64,000 nt of DNA from Amycolatopsis circi (GTDB lineage Bacteria > Actinomycetota > Actinomycetes > Mycobacteriales > Pseudonocardiaceae), in assembly GCF_003385235.1 (NCBI RefSeq), contig NZ_PQIA01000014.1:62001-126000 (forward strand). The letters run 5' to 3'. Shown piece after piece: positions 33,534 through 42,144 of this stretch. Position 1 is the stretch's first letter. The number at the start of each line of letters is the position of its first letter. Below the pieces are notes generated by a model. It did no database searches and had not been told where the DNA came from. It worked only from the letters and a program-made list of their open reading frames with translations. A program made the position numbers and the translations under genes.

Positions 33534-33872
33534 ATGACCAGCGAAAACCTGGCGACCACGTCGAAGAGCTGGAAGCCGCCATCGGACGCCCCTGCCCGGC
33601 GATCACGCTGAAGCAGCTCGACCGTCTCGACGAAGGCTGCGAAACGATCCTGGTGCACTCCCCGTTCGCCGGCTGCGGCTACCGGCACACCACATTCGTC
33701 GGCGGCACACCTGGTTTCCTGCACCTCCGGCTCGCCGACGCAGATCTCCTTCGCGTTGCCCGCCCATGCCCCGGAACCGGTGATCGACCAAGGCATCTCT
33801 TTCGTGATCCTCTTGCCTGGTGTCGGCGGCTGCCCACGCTCGGCCGTCGTCATCGATCTGGAGGACGACTGA
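33534..33872 (+). pseudogene. Decayed gene remnant (PPOX-flavoprotein-like, low certainty)
   Basis: Protein-like sequence is spread over at least two frames. One frame reads DHVEELEAAIGRPCPAITLKQLDRLDEGCE..., then HSPFAGCGYRHTTFVGGTPGFLHLRLADADLL. After about 33755 the reading moves to another frame: PAHAPEPVIDQGISFVILLPGVGGC ending VVIDLEDD and TGA at 33870. The opening ATG (33534) frame stops after 26 codons. These are the marks of a small gene broken by frameshifts. The FVGGTPGF...LLPGVG pattern recalls small pyridoxamine-oxidase-like flavoproteins, but I am not sure of the family. Confidence 0.5.
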
Positions 33873-34020
33873 CGCCCGAACTCTCGGCTCCCGGACTCAA
33901 CGATCACCCACCGTCGCAATAGCTCGCCGACGACCGCACACCCGCGCCGCCAGCCCGCCCTCCGCCGTCGTCATCGAGCTGCGAGACGGCTGACGCCCGG
34001 AATTGTCGGTGCCCGGATTT
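33842..34020 (+). repeat. Degenerate duplication of the remnant's 3' end
   Basis: About 60 bases around 33842-33903 and 33962-34020 align, sharing CCGTCGTCATCGA, then GACG and CTGACGCCCG, and TCGG followed by CCCGGA. The second copy carries the same in-frame TGA. This is an imperfect tandem duplication about 120 bp apart, downstream of the decayed gene. Confidence 0.55.
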
Positions 34021-34051
34021 ACCATGACGGCACATCCGAGGAGGTGTGCAC

Positions 34052-34849
34052 ATGCGGGACGCCGTGCTCGAGGCGGCGAGGTTCCTGGCCGCCGGACGCA
34101 CCCGGCAGCTCACGCTCGAGGACGTGGCCGACCACGTCCGGTACAGCCCGTTCCACCTGGCGCGCGCGTTCGAGCGGGAGATCGGCCTGCCGCCAGGGAA
34201 ATTCCTTGCCGCGCAACGGTTCCAGCTCGCCAAGGAGTTGCTGCTGGACACCGGCGAGAAGGTGGTCGACATCTGCCACGAGGTCGGGTTCTCCGCGCCG
34301 GGCACGTTCACCACCCGCTTCACCGCGGCGGTCGGGGTGAGCCCGCACCAGTTCCGGCAGCTGCCCGGCCTCCTCGCCGAGCACCCGCCGGAACCGGTGC
34401 GGGTGGCCGGCCCGGACTGCGCGGGCGGGGCCGTCACCGGCCGCGCGCTGCTGAGCCCGGCCGCGGTCGCCGCGCTCGACGGGGCCCCGGCGGTGTACGT
34501 CGGGCTGTTCGCCGGGTCGTCGGCGCGCGGCGTCCCGGTCAGCGGCTCGCTGCTCGGGCCGGACCTGGAGTTCACGCTCGTCGACGTGCCCGCGGGCTCC
34601 TACCGGCTGCTGGCCTGCGCGCTGCCCTCGGCCGCCGGTCCGCGCGCGCAGCTCGCGCCGAGCGTGCAGGCGGTCGGCGCGGCCGCCCGGCCGGTGCGGA
34701 TCCGGGCCGGGCCGGTGCCGCTGCGCCAGGACGTCCGGCTGGAGGTCGCGCCCGCGTGGTCGCCACCGGTGCTGGTCGCGCTGCCGCCGCTGGCGTCGGC
34801 GGGAGCGCAAGAATGGAGAGGCGGCTCCCGGCTGGCGAGATTAGGTTGA
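34052..34849 (+). CDS. AraC family transcriptional regulator with effector-binding C-terminus
   Basis: ATG 34052 has GGAGG seven bases upstream and gives 265 residues. The AraC double HTH is at the N-terminus (about 5-105): [83 protein letters not shown]. Residues about 140-260 resemble a GyrI/SOUL-like ligand domain ([30 protein letters not shown]). This HTH-first order is that of Rob/TetD-type regulators. It directly precedes the beta-propeller/MoaD pair and may activate it. Confidence 0.88.
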   Translation: MRDAVLEAARFLAAGRTRQLTLEDVADHVRYSPFHLARAFEREIGLPPGKFLAAQRFQLAKELLLDTGEKVVDICHEVGFSAPGTFTTRFTAAVGVSPHQFRQLPGLLAEHPPEPVRVAGPDCAGGAVTGRALLSPAAVAALDGAPAVYVGLFAGSSARGVPVSGSLLGPDLEFTLVDVPAGSYRLLACALPSAAGPRAQLAPSVQAVGAAARPVRIRAGPVPLRQDVRLEVAPAWSPPVLVALPPLASAGAQEWRGGSRLARLG

Positions 34850-34881
34850 ACCAGGTCACAGCCCGTTGTCAGGGAGAAACC

Positions 34882-35997
34882 ATGCCTGGAGTTCGAGTAT
34901 TGGTCGGCACGCGCAAGGGCGCGTTCATCCTCACCTCGGACGAGGGCCGCACGCGGTGGGAGGTTGACGGCCCGCACTTCGGCGGCTGGGAGGTCTACCA
35001 CCTCGCCGGCTCGCCCGCGGACCCGGACCGGCTGTACGCGTCGCAGTCCACGTCGTGGTTCGGCCAGCTGATCCAGCGCTCCGACGACGGCGGGAAGACC
35101 TGGAACCAGGTCGACCACGAGTTCGGCTACGAGGGCGGGGCGGGCGAGCACCTCTGGTACGACGGAACGCCGAAGCCGTGGGAGTTCACGCGGATCTGGC
35201 ACCTGGAACCGTCGCTGACCGACCCGGACACGGTGTACGCGGGCGCGCAGGACGCGGCGCTGTACCGCAGCACCGACGGCGGGAAGAGCTGGCGGGAGCT
35301 GACCGGGCTGCGCAAGCACACGTCCGGGCCGGGCTGGCAGCCGGGCGCGGGCGGGCTGTGCCTGCACACGATCATCCTCGACCCGCGGAACTCGAAGCGG
35401 ATGTTCGCCGCGATCTCCGCCGCGGGAGCGTTCCGCAGCGACGACAGCGGCGAAACCTGGCAGCCGATCAACCGCGGCCTGCACTCCGACGGCATCCCGG
35501 ACCCGGACGCCGAGGTCGGCCACTGCGTGCACCGGATCGCGCTGCACCCGTCGCGGCCGGACGTGCTGTTCATGCAGAAGCACTGGGACGTGATGCGCTC
35601 GGACGACGCGGGCGAGAACTGGCGGGAGATCAGCGGCAACCTGCCGAGCGACTTCGGTTTCCCGATCGCGGTGCACCCGCACGAACCGGAAACGGTGTAC
35701 GTGGTCCCGATCCGCAGCGATTCCGAGCACTACCCGCCGGAGGGCAAGCTGCGCGTGTACCGCAGCCGCACCGGCGGCGACGACTGGGAACCGCTCACCA
35801 ACGGCCTGCCCCAAGAAAACTGCTACGTGAACATCCTGCGCGACGCGATGGCCGTCGACTCCCTCGACGAGGCAGGCATCTACTTCGGCACCACCGGCGG
35901 CCAGGTCTACGCGTCGAACAACGCGGGCGAGAGCTGGGCCCCGATCGTGCGCGACCTGCCCGCGGTGTGCTCCGTCGAGGTGCAGACCCTGCGATGA
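34882..35997 (+). CDS. BNR/Asp-box beta-propeller protein (exo-alpha-sialidase-like fold)
   Basis: This protein has 371 residues with no signal peptide, so it is cytoplasmic. It opens [19 protein letters not shown] and carries at least five Asp boxes (S/T-x-D/N-x-G-x-x-W): SDDGGKTW (about 65), STDGGKSW (about 131), SDDSGETW (about 188), SDDAGENW (about 240) and SNNAGESW (about 348). This is a six- or seven-bladed propeller of the WD40/YVTN/BNR superfamily. Catalytic sialidase arginines are not evident, so despite common naming a hydrolase role is doubtful. Its TGA overlaps the ATG of the MoaD/ThiS-like gene (ATGA). Confidence 0.88.
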   Translation: MPGVRVLVGTRKGAFILTSDEGRTRWEVDGPHFGGWEVYHLAGSPADPDRLYASQSTSWFGQLIQRSDDGGKTWNQVDHEFGYEGGAGEHLWYDGTPKPWEFTRIWHLEPSLTDPDTVYAGAQDAALYRSTDGGKSWRELTGLRKHTSGPGWQPGAGGLCLHTIILDPRNSKRMFAAISAAGAFRSDDSGETWQPINRGLHSDGIPDPDAEVGHCVHRIALHPSRPDVLFMQKHWDVMRSDDAGENWREISGNLPSDFGFPIAVHPHEPETVYVVPIRSDSEHYPPEGKLRVYRSRTGGDDWEPLTNGLPQENCYVNILRDAMAVDSLDEAGIYFGTTGGQVYASNNAGESWAPIVRDLPAVCSVEVQTLR

Positions 35998-36299
35998 CCA
36001 CCGTCGTGCGCGTCAAGCTGCCCACGCACCTGCGCCGCCTGGCGAAGGTCGAGGGAGAGATCCAGCTGCCGATCGAAGACCCGCCAACCCGGGACGCGCT
36101 GCTGGACGCGCTGGAACGCACCTACCCCCAACTGCGCGGCACCGTCCGCGACACGACCACCGGCAAACGCCGCGCGTTCGTCCGGTTCTTCGCCTGCGAA
36201 GAAGACCTGTCGAACACCGCCCCGGACACCGCCCTGCCCGCCCCGGTCCTGTCCGGAGCCGAACCGTTCCTGATCATCGGAGCCATGGCGGGCGGCTGA
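35994..36299 (+). CDS. MoaD/ThiS family ubiquitin-like protein ending in Gly-Gly
   Basis: This 101-residue protein has the beta-grasp pattern: [50 protein letters not shown] (about 4-53), [10 protein letters not shown], and a C-terminus [16 protein letters not shown]. The GG end is what MoaD, ThiS and other sulfur carriers need for adenylation and thiocarboxylation. No E1-like, MoaE or thiazole gene is in view. The 4-base overlap with the propeller gene implies coupled expression and perhaps a complex or conjugation target. A strong hairpin follows. The partner pathway is unknown. Confidence 0.88.
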   Translation: MTTVVRVKLPTHLRRLAKVEGEIQLPIEDPPTRDALLDALERTYPQLRGTVRDTTTGKRRAFVRFFACEEDLSNTAPDTALPAPVLSGAEPFLIIGAMAGG

Positions 36300-36326
36300 C
36301 CACGAACCACCGGCCGAGGGGAAGAA

Positions 36327-36369
36327 CCCCGGGCCTCGGTGCGTCCCGGGGGCGCACCGAGGCCCGGGG
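36327..36369 (+). terminator. Terminator after the MoaD/ThiS-like gene
   Basis: A 17-bp perfect GC-rich stem (arms 36327-36343 and 36353-36369) with a 9-base loop starts 27 bases past the stop codon. Confidence 0.75.
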
Positions 36370-37257
36370 GCTTGTTCGGCTGCCGGGCCGGATTTTGCGG
36401 GGCTACCGGAGCCGCTCCGCCCACGCCGGTCGCCGCCGAGTTCGCTTGGCCGAGCCCTCGTGCCGGGCGCAACACGCCAAGTCGCTCGCACCACGCCGAA
36501 CGCGTTGACGCTGCGGTTGATCCGCCCAGGCCTTTCCCGCTACCCAGCCCCGTATTCTTCTGCTCGCCGCTAGACCGCGCGCAACGAAGCACTTATGCCC
36601 GGCTCGCTCGAACGGCTCGCCAACGCAGCACGGCCCGCACTCACCGAACTGGGCCTCAATCCGGGCGCGAGCCGAGACCAGCTCACCGTCAAAGCACCCG
36701 ACCTCCGCACACCAGCACATTCGCCCCGAACCTCGCCAGCTCCCCTCGCGGCAAGCCAGACCGCTGCCGGGGTCTCGCGCATCGGACGGAAGGCAACTCG
36801 CCGACGGCGCACCGCGCGCCGGAGCCCGGCCTGCAACAACCAGTTCCGTCAGCGCGATCACGGCGGACTCGATCCTGGCCAGCGCCGGGCTCAAAGCACC
36901 CAAACGCCTGCACACCAGCGCCGGGTCTCGCTGGATCCCATCGCGGCAAGCGCTTCCGCGAGTCCAGACCGCGGCCAGGTTCCGGCGCTCCGGACCCAAG
37001 GCAGCTCACCGGAGCGCCAGCAACCGCGTGCCGGAGCCCAGCCCGCGAAACCCAGTTCCGTAGTCACGATCGCTGCAAGCCAGATCCCAGCCAGCGCCGT
37101 GCTCGCTCCCGCTGGGCATGTTCCCCCATGCGGCCTTCGATGCCCACACACCCAACGCCACATGGCAGCGACCCGCAGCGGCCGAAGCCTCCCTCGACGT
37201 GCCCGCCAGAGGGTTCGCCAACCCTAAACTGCCCGTCTCCCCAGCCAATCGGCAGAA
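36370..37257. repeat. Gene-free stretch with ~202-bp degenerate tandem repeats
   Basis: Two adjacent units, 36694-36895 and 36896-37097, align over their length with a period of 202 bp. Both start GCACCC and share CACACCAGC, CGCGGCAAG, CCAGACCGC, GCCGGAGCCC, CCAGTTCCGT and CCAGCGCCG in the same order. The sequence before 36694 may hold a more diverged third unit. Open frames of 200-370 codons cross the region but have repetitive, domain-free content, so I do not call a gene. Confidence 0.6.
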
Positions 37258-37596
37258 TCAGCCCCGTACCGGCTTCACCGGGTCGTGGCCCAGCGACATC
37301 AGCCCCTGCCGCCACCCGGCGTCGCCCGCCACGGGCTCCAGGTCGTCTCGGCGCGAGGCGTGCACGCGGTCCACGACATCGCGCATCACCTCGACGTCGC
37401 TCTCGTTCACGTCCGACTTCCGCTTGCCCAGGATCGACAGCACCTTGCGCCCCGTAGCGGGCCCCGCCTGGTCCGGCAGGGGTTCGGTTTCCGGTCCGGC
37501 TTCCCGGGTGCGCAGCCAGTCGCCCAGTTCCCGCGAGGTCATGTTCACCACCCGGTGGAATTCCGTCCACAGTTCCTCGTCCACGTGCGCGGACAC
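37258..37596 (-). CDS. DUF3140 family protein
   Basis: This protein has 112 residues. I chose GTG 37596 because GGAGG lies eight bases upstream; GTG 37605 overlaps the FadR-type stop and is an alternative. The family core is VDEELWTEFHRVVNMTSRELGDWLRT (about 6-31), then GRKVLSILGKRKSDVNESDVEVMRDVVDRVHA (about 49-80) and a tail AGDAGWRQGLMSLGHDPVKP. DUF3140 proteins resemble small DNA-associated HTH-like proteins but have no assigned function. It lies immediately after the FadR-type gene. Confidence 0.82.
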   Translation of the reverse strand: MSAHVDEELWTEFHRVVNMTSRELGDWLRTREAGPETEPLPDQAGPATGRKVLSILGKRKSDVNESDVEVMRDVVDRVHASRRDDLEPVAGDAGWRQGLMSLGHDPVKPVRG

Positions 37597-37601
37597 CTCG
37601 A

Positions 37602-38384
37602 TCACCTCCCGGCGTCGTCTTCGGGAGTCCGGTTACCCGGACCGCGAGACGGCAAACCCGGGAGCGTCGAGTCCACATAGGACCAGGCCCGCGCGGCGAT
37701 TCGCGCCAGGGCGGCACATCCTGGTTCCGGAGTGCCCGTCCGGACGGCCGAAGCGATCGTCCGGTGGTCCTCCCAGGACCGGGAAAGGTCGCCGTGTTCG
37801 GTGAGTTCCTCCAGGAGCCGGTCGGCCATCAGGCGGCGCAGCGGGACGCGGATCGCGAGCATGCTGCGCAGCAGGATCCGGTTGTGTGCGGCTTCGGCCA
37901 GCGCGACATGAAACTCCGCGTCCGCCTCCAGGAAGCGGTCTCGGTCGGTCGAAGCCGCCGCCATCCGGTCGACCAAATCGGTCAAAACCGCCAGCTCGGC
38001 GGCGGTCCGGCGGCGGGCGGCCAACTCGATGACGGTCGATTCGACCGCTTCCCTCGCCTCGACCAGCTCGCGATACTCGGCCACGTCCGAAGCGCCCAGC
38101 TGCCACGGGACGAACCGGGCCGCCGAAGGTTCCAGCACGAACGTTCCGACACCCTGGCGCGTCTCGACCCACCCGCGCGCCTGCAGCGTCCGGACTGCTT
38201 CTCGGACGGTCAGCATCGACACCCCGGCCGAGGCCGCGAAGTGCCGCAGCGACGGCAGCGCGGTCCCGGGAGGCCAGTCGCCGCCGAGGATTTTGCGGGT
38301 CATCTCTTCGACCAGCGAGTCCACCACGCTGACCCGCCGCACCCGGGCCAGCTCCGGCGGCGGCCCCCTCCGTCCCGAGGTCAT
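37602..38384 (-). CDS. FadR/GntR family transcriptional regulator (FCD domain)
   Basis: This protein has 260 residues. The winged helix (about 17-85) reads VVDSLVEEMTRKILGGDWPPGTALPSLRHFAASAGVSMLTVREAVRTLQARGWVETRQGVGTFV. The FCD effector domain (about 98-235) includes EYRELVEAREAVESTVIELAARR and DAEFHVALAEAAHNRILLRSM, supplying the usual Asp/His metal site. It is divergent from the FAD/Fe-S oxidase, the typical place of an LldR/GlcC-type regulator of lactate or glycolate oxidation. A TGTTTCAAACA palindrome in the gap is its likely site. Confidence 0.92.
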   Translation of the reverse strand: MTSGRRGPPPELARVRRVSVVDSLVEEMTRKILGGDWPPGTALPSLRHFAASAGVSMLTVREAVRTLQARGWVETRQGVGTFVLEPSAARFVPWQLGASDVAEYRELVEAREAVESTVIELAARRRTAAELAVLTDLVDRMAAASTDRDRFLEADAEFHVALAEAAHNRILLRSMLAIRVPLRRLMADRLLEELTEHGDLSRSWEDHRTIASAVRTGTPEPGCAALARIAARAWSYVDSTLPGLPSRGPGNRTPEDDAGR

Positions 38385-38400
38385 CGCGTCAGCGTACGGA

Positions 38401-38429
38401 TTGACGGCACTGTTTCAAACACCTAAATT
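38401..38429 (+). promoter_or_regulatory. Sigma-70-type promoter with embedded FadR-type palindrome
   Basis: TTGACG (38401-38406), a 17-base spacer and TAAATT (38424-38429) form a good -35/-10 pair. The spacer contains the palindrome TGTTTCAAACA (38411-38421). The oxidase ATG is only 10 bases past the -10 box, so the transcript is probably leaderless and repressed by the divergent FadR-type protein. Confidence 0.6.
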
Positions 38430-38438
38430 CAGGCCGGG

Positions 38439-41222
38439 ATGCCCACCGAAACCGATCTGCTCGCCGACCTCAGCGCGAACGTCCGCGGCGAGGTGCACGC
38501 CGACGCGCGCCGTCGCGCCGAGTACTCCACTGACGCGTCCAACTACCGGGTCGTCCCGCAGGTCGTCGTGCTGCCGCAGGAGACCGACGACGTTCTCGCG
38601 ACCCTTGAGATCGCTCGCCGCCACGGCGTGCCGCTGACCAGCCGCGGCGGGGGCACGTCGGTCGCGGGCAATGCGATCGGGCCGGGCCTCGTGCTCGACT
38701 TTTCGCGGCATCTCAACCGCATCGTCGACCTCGATCCGAAGGCGCGGACCGCGGTCGTCCAGCCTGGTGTCATCCTCGCCGACCTCCAGCGGGCCGCCGC
38801 GCCGCACGGGCTGCGCTTCGGTCCCGACCCGTCCACGCACGCCCGCGCGACGCTAGGCGGCATGATCGGCAACAACGCCTGCGGTCCGCACGCGATCGCC
38901 TACGGCCGCACCGCCGACAACGTTCGCGAGTTAAGTGTGGTCGACGGCACCGGACGCCGGTTCATTGCAGGTCCGTCCGACGCGGTGCCGGGCCTCGCCG
39001 AGCTGATCGACACGCGGCTCAGCTTGCTGCGCACCGAATTCGGCCGGTTCAGCCGCCAGGTCTCCGGCTACTCGCTGGAACACCTGCTGCCGGAGAACGG
39101 CCGGTCGCTGGCCCGCACGCTGGTCGGCACCGAAGGCACCCTGGCCGTCACGCTCGAAGCGACCGTCGACCTGGTCGACATCTCCCCCGCGCGGCTGCTG
39201 GTCGTGCTCGGCTACCCGGACATGGCGACGGCCGGCGACGTCGTGCCCGGGCTGCTGCCGCATCGGCCGCTGGCCGTCGAAGGGCTCGATGCCCGGCTGG
39301 TCGACCTGGTGCGCCACCACCGCGGCGAGGTGCCCGCGCTCCCGGACGGCGGCGGCTGGCTGATGATCGAGGTCGGCGGCGAGACGGAAGCCGAGGCCCG
39401 CCACAACGCCGAACGTCTCATCAAGGACTCCCAAGCACTCGACCACGTCGTACTGGCGCAAGGCGCCGAGGCCGCCGCGATGTGGCGGATCCGCGAGGAC
39501 GGCGCCGGGCTGGCGGGCCGGACTCCGACCGGTGAGCAAGCGTGGCCCGGGTGGGAAGATGCCGCCGTCCCGCCCGAACGGCTCGGTGCGTATCTGCGGG
39601 ATTTCGACGCTCTCCTGGACGAATTCGGCCTCGAAGGACTCCCCTACGGCCACTTCGGCGACGGCTGCGTGCACGTCCGGCTCGGCCTGCCGCTCGAACG
39701 CGACGCGTCGGTGTTCCGCGCGTTCCTGACCGCCGCCGCCGACCTGGTCGTCGGCTACGGCGGCTCGTTCTCCGGCGAGCACGGCGACGGCCGGGCGCGC
39801 GGCGAACTGCTGCCGAAGATGTACTCGGCGGAAACGATCGAACTGTTCGGCGCGGTCAAAAACCTCTTCGACCCCGGCGACCTCCTCAACCCGGGCGTAG
39901 TCGTCCGGCCGCACCCGCTCGACACCGATCTCCGCCGCCCGCAAGCACATCCGCTTCCCGTAGTCGCGGGCGGTTTCTCGTTCGCGCACGACGGCGGCGA
40001 CTTCACCCGCGCCGTGCACCGCTGTGTCGGGGTCGGGAAATGCCGTGCCGACAACCGTGCGGCCGGCGGTTTCATGTGTCCGTCTTATCTCGCCACTCGC
40101 GATGAGAAGGACAGCACACGAGGCCGGGCCCGGGTGCTACAGGAGGTCGCGAACGGCTCGCTCGTGTCCGGCTGGTCGGACGACGCGGTGCACGAGTCCC
40201 TTGATCTTTGCCTGTCCTGCAAGGCCTGCGGCAGCGACTGTCCGGCCGGAGTGGACCTGGCGCAGTACAAATCCGAAGCCCTGCACCGGAAGTACCGGCA
40301 TCGGATCCGTCCCGTCTCGCATTACACGCTCGGCCGGTTGCCGGACTGGATCCGCCTGCTGCACCGGATCCCGGTGCTCGGTCCGCTCGTCGTCAACGCA
40401 CTGATGTCGATCCGTCCGGTCGAGAAGGTCCTGTTAGCACTGTCCGGAGTGGACACTCGACGGCACGCGCCGAGGTTCGCCCGAAGCTCGTTCACCCGAT
40501 CCCGGCGCAGGATCCGCGAGCAGGGGCCGGAAGTGGTGCTGTGGGCGGATTCCTTTTCGGACGGCATGGACACCGACGTCGCCGAAGCCGTCGCGGCCGT
40601 GCTCGCCGACGCCGGGTACCGCGTGCTCGTCCCGCCGCGCCGTCCGTGCTGCGGGCTCACCTGGATCACCACCGGTCAGCTCGACACCGCTCGACGCAAG
40701 CTCAGCGATCTCGTGCACACGCTGCGCCCTTACGCGCGGGCCGGGCTTCCGATCGTCGGCGTCGAACCGTCGTGCACGGCCGTCCTGCGGTCCGATCTGC
40801 TGGACCTGTTCCCGGACGATCCGGACGCCACCACAGTTTCCGCCGCGGTCACGACGCTCGCAGAACTCCTCGCCAAGACAGACGGCTGGCAAGCACCTGA
40901 CCTGTCCGGCGTGAAAGTGGTCGTACAGCCGCATTGCCACCATCATTCGGTGCTGGGTTTCGAGGCGGATCGAGCCTTGCTCGCCGAAACCGGAGCCGAA
41001 CTCCGGACTCTCGCCGGCTGCTGCGGCCTGGCCGGGAACTTCGGCATGGAACGCGGCCACTACGACGTTTCCGTTGCGGTAGCGGAGAATGCACTGCTTC
41101 CGACACTGCGGGAGAACCCGGACGTCGTCTTCCTCGCCGACGGTTTCTCCTGCCGGACGCAAGCCGATCAGCTTGCCGGAGTGCGCGGTGTCCACTTGGC
41201 ACAGTTGCTGAAACGACGCTGA
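38439..41222 (+). CDS. FAD-linked oxidase fused to Fe-S/CCG module (D-lactate/glycolate dehydrogenase type)
   Basis: This protein has 927 residues. The FAD_binding_4 domain (about 35-215) has VPLTSRGGGTSVAGNAIGPGLVLDFSRHLN and ATLGGMIGNNACGPHAIAYGRTADNV. The FAD-oxidase C domain (about 225-490) ends SGEHGDGRARGELL. Two 4Fe-4S clusters follow near 528 (CVGVGKCR) and 590 (CLSCKACGSDCP). Two CCG domains are at about 735 (PCCGLTW) and 860 (GCCGLAGNFG). This single-chain layout oxidises a 2-hydroxyacid, probably D-lactate or D-2-hydroxyglutarate, and passes electrons to quinone. Divergent from the FadR-type regulator. Confidence 0.93.
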   Translation: MPTETDLLADLSANVRGEVHADARRRAEYSTDASNYRVVPQVVVLPQETDDVLATLEIARRHGVPLTSRGGGTSVAGNAIGPGLVLDFSRHLNRIVDLDPKARTAVVQPGVILADLQRAAAPHGLRFGPDPSTHARATLGGMIGNNACGPHAIAYGRTADNVRELSVVDGTGRRFIAGPSDAVPGLAELIDTRLSLLRTEFGRFSRQVSGYSLEHLLPENGRSLARTLVGTEGTLAVTLEATVDLVDISPARLLVVLGYPDMATAGDVVPGLLPHRPLAVEGLDARLVDLVRHHRGEVPALPDGGGWLMIEVGGETEAEARHNAERLIKDSQALDHVVLAQGAEAAAMWRIREDGAGLAGRTPTGEQAWPGWEDAAVPPERLGAYLRDFDALLDEFGLEGLPYGHFGDGCVHVRLGLPLERDASVFRAFLTAAADLVVGYGGSFSGEHGDGRARGELLPKMYSAETIELFGAVKNLFDPGDLLNPGVVVRPHPLDTDLRRPQAHPLPVVAGGFSFAHDGGDFTRAVHRCVGVGKCRADNRAAGGFMCPSYLATRDEKDSTRGRARVLQEVANGSLVSGWSDDAVHESLDLCLSCKACGSDCPAGVDLAQYKSEALHRKYRHRIRPVSHYTLGRLPDWIRLLHRIPVLGPLVVNALMSIRPVEKVLLALSGVDTRRHAPRFARSSFTRSRRRIREQGPEVVLWADSFSDGMDTDVAEAVAAVLADAGYRVLVPPRRPCCGLTWITTGQLDTARRKLSDLVHTLRPYARAGLPIVGVEPSCTAVLRSDLLDLFPDDPDATTVSAAVTTLAELLAKTDGWQAPDLSGVKVVVQPHCHHHSVLGFEADRALLAETGAELRTLAGCCGLAGNFGMERGHYDVSVAVAENALLPTLRENPDVVFLADGFSCRTQADQLAGVRGVHLAQLLKRR

Positions 41223-41238
41223 CGCCGACCGCGGAAAT

Positions 41239-41291
41239 GCCGTGAAGGGAACCCTGAGGGACTCTGATTCCGTGAAGGTTCCCCTCACGGC
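41239..41291. repeat. Palindromic intergenic repeat, family A (copy 3, diverged)
   Basis: The outer 15 bases of each side pair with one mismatch (GCCGTGAAGGGAACC against GGTTCCCCTCACGGC), but the inner part has lost symmetry. It lies between convergent genes (oxidase stop 41222, GntR stop 41307). Confidence 0.75.
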
Positions 41292-41306
41292 CAACAAGCC
41301 GAGGAG

Positions 41307-41984
41307 TCAGGTTTCCCAGAAGCCTTGTTTTTCCAGCAGGGCGACCGCGCGCTCGCCGCCGTCCGAGAAGTGCTTCTCCACAATGGACCGCGCTCGCGAA
41401 GCGGACCGGGCGCTGAGCGCGTTCAGGATTTTCCGGTGGTCGTCGTGGGCTTTGCCCGGCCAGTCCGCGTGCGCCTCGTAAAAGCCGTGCGTCACCGTTT
41501 TAGCCAGGATGCCCAGGATCGAGACCAGCCGACGGGAGTCGGCGGCGTAGTTGATCCGCCGGTGGAACTCGAAGTTCAGCCGTTCCTGTTCGGCACGGTC
41601 CACTCCGGACTCCATCCGGTCCGCCAGATCGTGCAGCGCCTGCAGGCTTTCCGGCGAAATATTCTTCGCCGCCCGCTCCGCCGCCAGCCCGGACACCAGG
41701 CCGAAGACCCGGTAGTGGTCCCGGATGTCGTCGCGCGTCATCCGCGCCACGAACGCGCCCCGGCGGGCGATGTGCTCCACCACGCCCTCGTGGTCCAGCG
41801 TGATCAAAGCTTCGCGGATCGGCAGTTTGCTGATGCCGAGTTCGTCGGCCAGCGCTTCCTGGTCGATCTTCGCGCCCGCGCGCAGCTGACCGGAGAAGAC
41901 GCGCCGCCGGATCTCGTGCGCGGCCAGCGCTTTCAGGTTCGCCGGACCGCCGCGGCGCAGTCCCGGGCCCGTGGTTTCGGGCAT
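41307..41984 (-). CDS. GntR family transcriptional regulator (FCD domain)
   Basis: ATG 41984, with GGAGG eight bases upstream, gives 225 residues. The winged helix (about 16-78) reads LAAHEIRRRVFSGQLRAGAKIDQEALADELGISKLPIREALITLDHEGVVEHIARRGAFV. The FCD domain follows with ERLNFEFHRRINYAADSRRLVSILG and late HDDHRKILNAL, including the metal-site Asp/His residues. It is divergent from the hot-dog dehydratase and enoyl-CoA hydratase genes, which are its likely targets. Confidence 0.92.
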   Translation of the reverse strand: MPETTGPGLRRGGPANLKALAAHEIRRRVFSGQLRAGAKIDQEALADELGISKLPIREALITLDHEGVVEHIARRGAFVARMTRDDIRDHYRVFGLVSGLAAERAAKNISPESLQALHDLADRMESGVDRAEQERLNFEFHRRINYAADSRRLVSILGILAKTVTHGFYEAHADWPGKAHDDHRKILNALSARSASRARSIVEKHFSDGGERAVALLEKQGFWET

Positions 41985-42144
41985 CCCCTCGGCCTCCCCC
42001 GCCAGCAATCGTCAGACAGCTGAAGTATCGCACAAGCCTTTCTGCTCGAACGCCGCTCCTCCCCGCTGTTCGAGCTGACCGCCCGGACATTCCTGATAAG
42101 GTACTCACCCGACGGCCTCGTCCGAACCAAGATTCGAGGAACCC

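Noticed and set aside
34882-35997. Functional sialidase
   Set aside because: Asp boxes are present, but there is no signal peptide and no recognisable arginine triad or catalytic Tyr/Glu pattern; only the propeller fold is supported.
36339-37457. A 372-codon open frame through the repeat region
   Set aside because: Content is Pro/Arg/Ser-rich, follows the 202-bp DNA repeats rather than a protein pattern, and runs into the antisense of the DUF3140 gene.
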